From NCBI GenBank assembly GCA_007922305.1, contig ML677334.1:59622858-59686857 (forward strand): a stretch of DNA of 64,000 nucleotides, read 5' to 3'. The stretch comes from Dermatemys mawii. Taxonomy: Eukaryota > Chordata > Testudines > Dermatemydidae. The notes below the pieces were generated by a model. The model made no database searches. It was not told the DNA's origin and saw nothing but the letters and a program-made list of their open reading frames with translations. Below are positions 39,301-51,300 of this stretch, one piece after another (position 1 is the stretch's first letter; the number at the start of each line of letters is the position of its first letter). The position numbers and the translations under genes were made by a program.

Positions 39301-42300
39301 GGGTATTCTTTCAGGACTGAAAACAAAACCATAGTACACCACACTATAATATAGCCTCAAGAATAAAGATGTTTTGCTCCCCTAATAATTAACTTTTTGT
39401 TACCTATAAACTACCATTGTTACTAAAGCGTATGCAGCCATCAAGAAATCACAGTGCTCAATCAGCAACACAGTGTGCATATTGTTATAAGACAGGTGCT
39501 CGGTAGATGTTTTTTAGTTATAATACTTAGAGTGGTATTTATTGTGCTTCATGTTTCATTTTACACAAAGAATTACTGATACATTTTTTTCTTTAGTTTC
39601 TTTGTTACTTTGAGTTATTGTCTTTAATTATCAGGATCAAATGAAGGTACATTTCTGGCACTTTAGAATTCCTTTTCTCCTGGAGGAAGGGAGTGTCCTT
39701 TACACTTGAAATCAGGACTTATCAATGGAAAATGTCCTGCAGGACATGAGGAATTTTAAAAGCCAGAGCTCTAGATAGACAGACCTTCTGGTAGGTGGGT
39801 AATATGGCATCTTTCCATTATGAGATGTTCTTGTGATGCCATAGACATTCCTGATTATTTTAGAGTTAACAATGCCCTGAAATGTAAAATAATATCAAAT
39901 ATTATGCCTCTTGTAACTTTTTGCGTTACAACTTGTTCTAATTTTTGTTTTCAGTCCTGATTCACTTGAATCATATCTTTTTTTATTTTGTTTAAAAAAC
40001 AGTATTCTATCTAAAATAGTTGTGAATTGAACACACTGAATCCACTGTCAGCATGCTGCTTTGTGTATTTGCGTAGGATATTAACAAGGTTTCATTGTTT
40101 GAATTATTCAGGTTACTTGAGGGTATAAATATAGCCAGTCCTGTAGCTGATGAGCATTCTCTTATAAAGCTGTATGTAAATCAGCTTCACAACAATTCAC
40201 GGTCAGTATGAGAACACTAAACCACTAATCACTGTAGTTCAGTAGTTGATGCACTAAATCATTGGTAATTCTGCTAAATTGCTAAAGATACTCTTAATGG
40301 AGGATCCTGTAGGGATAGTGGACATATGTGGTTTTAATTAGATATTGATTAAACTTCACATTGGCCTTAGACTTTGCAAAGCTTTCTTGCTTTTGCACAG
40401 CACAAATCTTTCAAATGTTTTAATAATTCTATGTAGGAATATGTACGAGGCATGTTTTTTGTTCAAATGGACCTGTACACCTTTAAATTTCCATCTTCAG
40501 TATGTCCCACTGTTTTTCCACACTCAACAGGAGCCTGAAAGAGAAACACATAACAGATTGAAAACCATCCCAAGTTTCACAGTGAGCCTGTTCTTCCTCT
40601 TCCAGGGTTTTTGCTGTTGGTGACCACTTTGGATCAATTCCACAAACCCCTTTCTCCTCCGCTTTCCCCCTCCCCATCTGCTTCCCCCTCATTGCACCAA
40701 ACAGGAATACTTTGCATTCCTTGTCAAATTGTTACAGAAGGGACATGATCCAAATCCTAATGAAGTCAATGGAAGTTTTTCCACTAAAGTCACTGAGCTT
40801 TGGATCAGGTCCAGGTGCTTGATCACCACACCCTTCCTCACCATTCCCTCACACTTTAACAACCTGAATGAGGCTTTATTTCATTTGTTGCAAAAGAAGG
40901 AAGTGGTGCAGCTGGGCAAGACCAGTCTCCCAAGTTGTTTTCTGTGGAGTATAGTCACCTCTCATTTTCTGAATCATCCTTGAGCATCAGCTATTCTTCA
41001 GGGAGACAGCATTGGTGCTGAGATGCTGCTTTTCTGAATACCATGTTCCGTGGTCCATATTAGAGGAGTAATAGTATCTTCACTCATTCTCTTAGGTTTT
41101 ATTAGTGCCCTGGTAAAATCAGTCCTCATTAGGGGGAAGTTTTTTCTATCTTGCATCATAAAAACAGGTTTTGAAAATTTTCTTTGCAAATCTGCTAGCT
41201 TAATACTAAGTAGTTAGTGATTCATATTGCAATCAAAATTGTACAAACTCACTATTGAATTTCTAGTTGATCATAATAACCCTAAAAGCTGTCCTGGCTG
41301 TGTTTTCCACAGGGTGCAGTTTGCAGTCACTTTAATGCATTTTGCGGTCTGGTTAAGAGAGTTTGGTAACTTTGAAGAAAGATTTTCACACAAATAGATC
41401 ATTTTTACAAAAGGCAATTTTCATTGTCAGTCATTTCCAGATTCCCTTTGCAATTGTTTCAGATATTTGTATTAGTATGCAAGCATTCTCCTTCACAACC
41501 AGCTTCTCAGTTTGCTCCATCCACCAGTGCATCTAGAATACTGAGTGGAGGACATCAAAGTCCTTTGCTTACAGAAATGAATGTGGCATCATACATTCAG
41601 CACTATGTCATCTTAATTGCTGGATTAAATGAGACAGAGAAAATGCACTGGGAAGGTGAAACCCTTTGTTAAAGAGAAATTCTGAAGAACATCTGAAAGA
41701 CAAGATGGATGTTTTTCATTGTCTGCTATTTGAGTTGGGATCTAGTCACTGGATTTATAATCAAGCTTTCCCAATATTCAAAGGTGTTCAGATTCAGGTT
41801 TTTGATTCAACCTGTTTTCACCTGATCTGTTATTTAGTTTCTCTAAGCCACCCCAGAACAAAAGCCCCTCTTAGATTTCACTGCTTCTCCTTGTTCATTT
41901 AGACTGTCCTAGTTTGGGCCACAATGGCTAGGTGAGAACAACAGCTGGAGGAGGCCTTATGCCAGCTGTGAAATCTGTCATATGAGATGTAAGATACATT
42001 TTATAGCTACAAATGGCACCACTGGTGGTATCAAAAATAAACTGTGCTCAGCTAATTTTTTTTACTGAGTGCAGGAGCCACATTCAAATACCATATTTCA
42101 AAACAGGGAACAAGTAACCAAGCCCACACCTGTGACCATCTGATATAAACATAGTCATTAGTTGTGCTGCCAATTTACAAATAATTAAAACCACAAGTCC
42201 TATATTTTCTTTGCTTGGCTAACATTCTTTCTTTGTGATCTGGGGCTACCTGGAGGGCTGCAAAACTTTTAGTGGCTTCACTTGTAGTTCAGTAATCAGG

Positions 42301-45300
42301 AAAATGTTAATGTACAGTGGGAAATACCCATATAAATTCAATGAACTGAATATCTGACCTAGTGTAAAAATAAGTAAATTGGGCATTTCAGAGCCTGTTA
42401 GCCAATTCAGGGTGGATAACTTTAAACACTGCTTCAACTACATTAAAATTTATTATTTTCCTTTGAGTAGCTCTGCAGTCTGTTGGTGCTGATCCAAGGT
42501 GTGGGGTACAACAGCTCTCTTGCTCTTTCATTTTCTATATGTATCTATTTCCCTGGAATTATCAATGTATAGGGCCTGGGGACTGGGCAAGTACCAGAAT
42601 TATTAACTACATTTTTTCCCCCAGTAAGTTGTTCCTTCTTTAAAAAAACAGGACTGGAGTGATTGTCCTAGGTTTTTACACCTCCTTCTGATGGAAAATC
42701 ATTTTTGGCAACACATTTTCCTCTTTTAGCAAACTTCATTTTTGTATTCAGTGTTCTTAGCTATACTTTATAATGAATGGCATGCTAGAGTACTCAAGCA
42801 TGTGTATATATTTATTGGAAATACAGTACTTAATAATTTCATAACTTCCATTGTTGCTCATGCTTCTTCCCCCGACACACCGTGCTGCCTCTTTTCTACT
42901 AAATTTATATGAGCAAATTGGGAGAGTTGAAGTGTGGATGTGTGCCTGTATATATGTACTGTGTACTAAGATATCTATGCTAGATAAAAACACATCCTAG
43001 ATATTCTCTCATCTCTCTCTCAGTAGATGTATAGATGAAAGGATTTCTGGGTTCTATATTTGTCTAACCTATGCAGAACAGAACACTTCCAAGATGAATC
43101 GAAAGCAATAGAAAGATTGTGTAGTATACTGTATTGTTTGATACAACATATGTGATTGTGTAATAAGTGGGGTGGAGACTCAACCAATTTGAAATCTAGT
43201 GAATTTAAAAAGATTTTGAAGTTTGGTTTTTACCTTTGAGTTCCACAGCCATTATTTGTGATTTTTTTTTCAATTACATTTTCTTCTTTTTACAAATGTT
43301 TTTCTCTTCCCATTGTTGTGTAAAAGCCTCACATATGTGGGAAACTGACTAACCGTAGGCCTTCTTGTGCAAATCTTTAAACACATGAGTAACCTCACTC
43401 TTGCAAATATGCACATTTTCATTGTGTCTTTGTGTTTGCAGGACCAGACACTCACTGGCTATAAACAAAGGGCCAGGTTCTCTCCTTATCTTCTGTCCAC
43501 TTTGCACTGAGTAAGAAGGGGCACAAAATGGCAGACTCTGGCCCTAACTGGCCAGCTGAGAATTCTGCTAGGATAGGGGAACTCTCAGCTAGTATAAAAT
43601 GACATAACTTGTTCTCCTGCCAGTTGCCTCTCCTGATTCTGGTGTAGTCAGAAGGGGATATATTGGAGATGAAGTGGAGTTTACCTGCACTTTTCCTATT
43701 TGAACTGATATATGGTCCCTTGAATAAACTGGGGTAAGTTAGCACTTTGGCACTTGTGAAAGTATCCCCCACAGCCTGAAGTTGGCCTCTAAGTCTACTT
43801 AGCCATTTGCACATACAAAAATAGGAGACACCTGTTTTGTGTTTGTGAATCCCACGTCTGGCTCATGACTCATGTAGCTGGGCATCCAACTGCCCAATTT
43901 CCCTGTGAAAAGTGGGTGTAAGCTCACTTTTCTAGGCAAAATCAGTTGTGCACCCAATAGTGGGCACTCAGAATTGGAAGCTGAAGCTGAAAGTTCAGCC
44001 CTTTTTGGGGGGTTGTGTGGTGCTTTTTAAAACATTATACTTGTATATGGATGATAATCTAAATAAGAAAGTATTCTGTGGACCCTCCGGCAAGCCCTGG
44101 GACAGGGAGGGCATCAAGGGTGGGGCTGCAGAATGTAGCATTGCAGAGATTTTGGTCAGTGCTGTGGTGCCTAGGCGGTGAGAGACAGGCTGCTGTAACT
44201 TAGACAAACTTCCTCCAGGGAACTGTAAGTTACACTGGAGGTTTCTATAGCCCCTGGAGCAGTCCCTTATTGGGAGAGCACAAAGATGGCTTCAAGCCAC
44301 GTTAGGCTGCAGGTTTTGTGCTACCCCTCTTAGTGATGAAGCACAGAATCTGACCGCTGAAGGGTGTTTAAACAGTGTTTCAAACCATGTTAGCTATTTA
44401 ATTTGTAAAAGTATCTTTTTGTCATCTAGACAGAGCCAGTGTATGGAGAAGTCAAATCTTGTCACCATGTCATAGCTAGAAATCCCCCAGAGAAGTAGGT
44501 CACTAGAATTTTACAAGGCTGATCTATTGGTTTGCTTTGCCCAAGGTTACTCCCTCCAGAAGGGTAAACAAAAGAGGGTCAGGGACTTCTCTAGCAATAT
44601 CAGTTACTGCCAGTTCAGATGTTCTACAACGTGGGTGTAAGTTCGCTTTTGTAGGCAGACTCAGTTGTCCACCAATAGTGGGCACTCAGAACTGGAAGCT
44701 GAAGCTGAAAGTTTGGCCCTAAAAGATTTACTTTGGATGTTCTATTACATATTTTTAATAAAAATAATAATTACAATTAGCTGCCATCTTTCAGAACCCC
44801 AGAAGGGGGATTTTTTCTTGTTCTTTCCTTTGTCAGATAATGTTCATTGCTGTGTTTTGGTGCCAGTTCCTGTCAGTTACATAGTCATTTTGGAACAGTA
44901 TTGTCATTGCGTTGGTGCTGCTTTTCTTACATCTGACCCAGTGAATGGTAAAACCCTTCGGGTGCAGTTCTGTCTCCTCCTAAGTCAATGAAAGTTGTGC
45001 TGTTGACTTCAGTGGAACCAGAATTTCATCCTTGATTTTCTCAAATAACTAGTTTTAAGAGCTGGGATGAAGGGCAGAGCTAGTGCAAATATGTATCTTT
45101 CTCAAGATCACTGTCAAAGGGGGTGGCAGAAAAGTGGTGAAAGCACAGAGTTTAGTTTTCCATAATAGATGAATGCTTCATCTTTTGAGTTATTGAGTGG
45201 CATGGTACCATTTCTGTCCTTTTTAATGCATTTTTTTCTTCCATAACTGGAACTGAAATGCAGTGAAAATTGTAGCCTTCCAGGGTTTATCTGGAATTTT

Positions 45301-48300
45301 GGTTGAAACTATAGTAAAGAACAGAATTATTAGACATGTAGATTAACACAATTTGTTGGGGAAGAGTCAACACTGTTTTTGTAAAGGGAAACCATGCTTC
45401 ACCTAACTATTAGAAATCTTTGAAGGGGTCAACAAACGTGGACAAGGGTGATCTAGTAGATACAGTATATTTGAACCTTCAGAAAGCCTTTGACAAGATC
45501 CGTCACCAAAGGCTCTTAAGGAATCTAAGCAGTCACGGGATAAGAGGGAAGGTCCTCTGATGGATCAGTAACTGCTTTAGACAGGAAGCAGTGGATAGGA
45601 ATACATGGTCAGTTTTCAGGATGGAGAGAGAGAATACTGGATCTGTACAAAATATTCATAAGTGATCTGTAAAAGAGGTAAACGGTGAGGTGGCAAAGTT
45701 TGCAAATGATACAGAATTACTCAAGATAGTTAAGTCCAAAGCAAACTGCAAAGAGTTAAAAAGGGATGCCACTAAACTAGTTGACTGTGCAACAAAATGG
45801 CAGATGAAATTCAGTGTAGATAAATGCAAAGTAATGCACATACAAAATGATGGGATCTAAATTAGCTTTTACTAGTCAATAAAAAGATTTTTGAGTCATT
45901 GTGGAGCATTCTTAGAAAACATCCACTCAGTATGCAGCAGCAATAAAAAAAAATCTCTCAGAATATTAGGAACCATTAGGAAAGAGATCAATAATAAACT
46001 AAATATCATATTGCTACAATATAAATGCATGGTACACCCACACCTTGAATACTGTATGCAGTTCTGGACATCCCATTTCAAAAAAGATTTATTAGAATTG
46101 GAAAAAGGACAAAAAAAGGGCAACAAAAATGATTAAGCCCTGGTCTGCACTGGGCGAGGCCAACCTAAGATATGCAACTTCAGCTATGAGAATAGAATAG
46201 CTGAAGTCGATATATCTTAGGTTGACTTACTTCATGTCCTTGCTGTGCGGGGTTGACTGCCACCGCTCCCCCATTGACTCCGCTTCTGCCTCTCGTCTTG
46301 GTGGAATATAGGAATTGAAGGCAAAGTAATCAGGGATCAATTTATCACATCTACTCTAGACGCGATAAATCGATCCCTGATAGACCGATGCGGTGGGTAG
46401 TGAAGATGTACCCCAAGGGTATGGAACAGCTTCCGTATGAGGAGTGATTGAAAAGACTGGGAGTATTCAACTTGGAAAAGGGACAACTAAGGAGGGATAT
46501 GATAGAGACTTATCAAATTGTATATGATGTGGAGAAAGTGAATAAGGAAGTGTTATTTTCTCCTTTGCATTACTCAAGAACAAGTGATCACCCAATGAAA
46601 CTAATAGGAAATGGATTTAAAACAAACAAAAGGAAGTACTTCACACAGTGCACAGTCCCTCTGTAGAACTCATTCCAGGGGATGTTGTGAAGGCCAAAAG
46701 AATAACAGGGTTCAAAAAATAATTAGATAAGTTCATGGAGGATAGGTCCATACATGGCTCTTAGCCAAGATGATCAGGGATGCAACCATATGCTCTGGAT
46801 GCCTCCAAGCCTGACTGCCAGATGCAGGGGATGGATCAGTTGATGATTGCCCTATTCTGTTCATTCCCTTTCAAGCATCTGGCATTGACAACTGTCAGAA
46901 GACAGGATACTGGGCTAGATGGACTGGTCTAACCTAGTATGCCCATCCTTATGTTATGTTCTTTATAAATACCCCAATGGGGATGGCGTAAAAAGATAAA
47001 TAAATAGCAAACAATTTTCCTGCTGTGCACAAATGACTTGATCTAGATCCCATTCAGATTGTCATAAAGCAATGAAGTTAGAGTCCTTGGAGATGTTCCT
47101 TAATTGTAATCCTTTGAAAACCTGACTGATGAATGATGATTTAAACTTCCAAATGGGAGCTGTTAGAGTGGTGGCAGAGTGGGATAAGACCAGTCTCAGG
47201 GAATTATTCATTTGTCATACGGTTGATATTTTTACTCTTCAGTGCATCAGAACCTTGTCTACTCAGATGTACCACAAGCAGATGACCCTTTGAGTAGCAT
47301 TGCTGTTGCTCTTTGAAAAATCCTTGCAGTGCACTACTCACACACAGACAGTCTTTAGTCAGACGATGCCTGAATGTCAGTAGCCAGACCCCAAAGAAGA
47401 TTGGTGATTAATTAAAATGGAGAGAGAAATGAAATAACCTTCACAAAAAATGCAACAGCATGAAAGATGAACTAAGATGTAACTCTCCCCATTTTTATCC
47501 AGTATCATCTTTTTAACCCAATCTCTCAAGTATTTCAGTATCAGGAAATTACTGTGACTCTTCAAATATTTAACCCTAAAAAGAGAGCATGACTGACAAA
47601 TGGATTACAATGAAAAATAACAAATATATTTGAGGGCATTAAAAGAACATAGTACTTTTTAAAAATTAAATTGGAGCTACCGCACAGAACGACAGATTCA
47701 GTTAGATCTGGAGTTCCCAAACTTCGTTCAGGGTAAGTCCCTGGCAGTCCATGAGACACTTTATTTACCTGAGGGTCTGCAGGTATGACCACTCGCAGTT
47801 CCCAGACAATGGGAGCTGCGGGAAGCGGTGTGGGCCAGGCCACTGGGAGCTGCGAGCAGCTATACCTGCGGACGCTCAGGTAAACAAAGCATCTCGTGGT
47901 CCATCAGAGTCTTACTCTGTACAAATCATGAACCAAGTTTTGGAATCCCTGAATTAGATGTAGACTCTTCCTCGGCTACTTCCACATTTGAGAGCCACAT
48001 ACAATACTTTTAGGAGCAGCACTATACCCAGAATCCCAGGATTTAAAAACCGACTCTTGTCTTCCCTCCTTCTTGGTGACTGCTACCTTTGCTGACTTGG
48101 GGAGATGCATGTCTCCACCATACGCTCCACATATAATAGAAAATAAAAAGAAAACTTAATTCAACAGTAATCATCCCAGAAATACCCTCATCATACCAGA
48201 AATACCCTCATCATACCAGAAATACCCTGGCCATTGTAGAGGAGTTTTCCCCACTTGATGTGAAGGCTTGGTATGCTGAGATTCAGAGTCAAGTATGTAG

Positions 48301-51300
48301 CTCATACTTCACCTGAAACTACAGTAGCCTCCGAACAGCCATTTTTTATTGAAGCTTGTTTTGTTAGGTTCTTCCCTTGTTGTTAGTATTATAGTTTAGA
48401 CAGGGAAGAACCTAGTCACTCTTGATGCTTCTGGCTTTTGGTTCAGCTCAAGGCTCTTGAATGAATTTCCCTGAAAACTCTTCTTTAATGAACTGCAATC
48501 ATCATCATTATTTACCCTCTTCATAGTTTTCCTGTCTTATTAACTAGCTCTCCTTACAAGAATAATGAAGTAGAGCAGAACAAATTGCTGGCTAGGGCTG
48601 CTCCAGCTTTCTTGAAAGGCAAAGGGTAAGTTGGAGTGTGTGTCAGTAGCTTGCACTAACACAACTACAGAAAAAAATCTTCTCTCTTTCCCACACTTTT
48701 TAATCTATACACTTTTTTCCACAAGAAAATTACAGTATCTCTATAACCTAACTAACCCACTGAACTAAGTAGGTTTTGTTTAAATGCATATATTTATATA
48801 CCTACTACCTTGATGTGATACTTCCAAACATAGCTAACTCTTGATTTCAATCTGTTAATCATATGTGTGTGTATATATACTACATAAATTATTTTTATTT
48901 TTCATATAATGTATATTATATATACTACCTATAATATATTAAAATTGGCAAATTTCACAATCTGTTCTATTTTTAAAGTAATTTTCTTTATAGGACTAAC
49001 CCATGGCATGATCCTGTCTGGTGCTGAAGCTCCTTCAGCTCCCATTGTCTTCAACAGGAGCTGAAGGTGTTCTGCATCTTCTAGCAGGTTCCCCCCATCT
49101 CACAGGATCAGTTGCCTAATCAAGTTGAATTGTACCATTTAAAACAACTAGAGTAAATAAGAATTTCAACACTTTAGTTTTTTTCTAAGAACATTTATTG
49201 CTCATTCTTAAAGTCCCATTTTACAGTCTTACTTGCTCCTGCTTTTTCTGTTTATTTCTCTCTGTCTGTCCGGATCACACCCTTTTTCCCCCAACCCTGT
49301 TTCAGGTTACAGTACAGCCTCGATGTTGCAGACAGGCTGGCCGATGAACATGTACTCATCGGGTTGTATGTCAACATGCTCCAGAGCAACCCCTCACGGT
49401 TAGTGCAGGTTTGGCACCTTTTGGGTTTTTTTAGCAGAGGGACATTGATCTGCTCAAATTAAACCACAGCCCAGTGCACTTAGTATTTTTTTAACCGTTT
49501 TAACGGAAGTAGATGTTTTAAGACATTAATCCAAAGAGAGGATGTTTGTGCTTTCAAGACATGACTCCTCCCAGTGCTGGCATATCATGGAATTGTTAGC
49601 ATTCGTTCTAGGAATGTTAAATAGCAGAGTACTGCAATATTTGCTTGGCTAAAAATTACCATGCAAACTGGTTTGTGACACCATTTAGTAGTCAGTACTG
49701 TACTTATTGACGATTCATAAACCTATCCACATCAGTGATTTAGAAACTTTCTCCTTTCAATGAGTTAATTTTTGTGGTGGCACATAATATGCAGTTCCAG
49801 TTTATTGTGTAAGTGAGAAATGGTGGCGGTACAGTCAAAAATAGGAAATGGCTTATTAGCCCATCAGTGGAGGTACATTGTTTCAGTTGTCTGTTTGTAT
49901 ATGTCAGCCATACTTCTTTAATCTGGCTCTCTTCTGCCATGTCTAAGCCTGTATCTATATATTTTTGCCATTATCTCCAACTCGGAGCAAAGTATGGCCA
50001 GTTTTGAAGCAGGTAAGTTGCACATAGCTCTTTTCTTCTCCCTGTCTAAACATTTAATGCTATGTCCACCCAAAAATATCTGCTATCATCAGCACTGGGA
50101 TGGTAGCCTCACCACAGACCAGCGTAGGGTGGGGAAAAGCTGGCCTGCTGTGTGGTGGGCAAGGAAACCTTCATCCCTGCAACTCCACAGCAGGAAGATG
50201 GGGAGGAGTTTAATATGTAAATAATTATAGATTCTTCTTTGAGTGCTGGTCCCTGTTTGTAGTCCACACCTATGTGCGCATGTGCACTATACACCTGAGA
50301 CTGGAAATTCTTGCAAGTAGTGTCTATCCACGCCTGCCCTCTATCTCCTCATGCTCAGTATCAACAGTATAAGAGGAGGTGCAGACCATCTCTCTTCAAT
50401 TCCTTCTTACTGTTGTATGGCCCTAATCCTAATCCTCTGTGTCTGGAGTTACCCTTCATCTCTGCAACTATAATTGCACACAGTTTTAGTGTTTTTATCG
50501 TGGTTTCTATAGTATTCTCTTAGTTAATGTAGCTTAGCATTTTCTCGGTCCCCACTTTTGGGAGCAGGACTATGCCCAGAAACCCAGGATTTAAAATTTG
50601 ACACTTGTCTTCCCTCCGTATTGGTCAGCGACAACCACAAGTACTACGTTTACAGACTTAGGGAGGTGCATGTCTCCACCAAGTGCAATATTTGTTGCTC
50701 CTTCCCACCATGAACCCAAGAGTATAAAGGGAAGGGGCTCTACTGTTTCATAGTTCCTCCACAAAAAAGGGAAGATGAAGGCCCATTCTCAATCTATCAG
50801 CTAAATATTTTTATTTGTGAATTAAAATTCTGCATGGTTACACTGGCATCAGTAATTCCCTCCTTAGAAAAGGACATGTTTCACAGCTCTTGTCATAAAA
50901 AAAAACTTACTTTCATGTGGATATTCAGCCACCCCACAGAAGGTTTCTCAGATTTCTGCTGGGACAGGAACACTATCAGTTCAGGGTACTCTGTTTGGGT
51001 TGGCAGCAGCATCCAGAGTCTTCACGAAGGTCTTATCTGTGCTGCTACAACTGAGACAAAATGGCTACACCATCTTCACATACTTAACTCCTGCGGGAAT
51101 TCTGCACCACTGTATGTATGGGTGCAGAATTCATGTTCCCTGCAGATTTCTTTGCTTCCCCACAGAAAAATTACTTTCTGAAGGGGAAGCAAAGGGAAGA
51201 CTTGAGCAGTCACCTGCTCCTCCACAGAAACGTGGGTGCATCATTTTGGGTGCATGGAGAAGCTGGCAGAGAAGTAAATCATTGCTTGGAGAGGTGCAAG

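Larger units (their letters stand above)
40202..48547 (+). other. DTNA intron
   Basis: Contents: a palindrome (40742-40812), a possible alternative terminal exon (41441 to about 42060, see findings), a pair of roughly 92-bp direct repeats (43911-44003 and 44631-44725), a palindrome (44959-45033), a split CR1 LINE (about 45320-46960), a palindromic hAT-like element (47708-47951), part of a longer repeat (48010-48120) and a 20-bp tandem repeat (48171-48229). No further confirmed exon. Confidence 0.75.

Noticed and set aside
41575..41654. Fourth syntrophin-binding cassette exon around ATG AAT GTG GCA TCA
   Set aside because: The acceptor (CTTACAG) and donor (GAAG/GTGAAA) phases do not fit the phase-2 junctions of this gene region, so it cannot be an in-frame cassette. 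Only the terminal-exon reading was kept, as a weak finding.
45891..46666. Two frames of 81 and 72 codons that look protein-like
   Set aside because: They are fragments of the decayed CR1 reverse-transcriptase region, separated by a transposon insertion, not independent genes.
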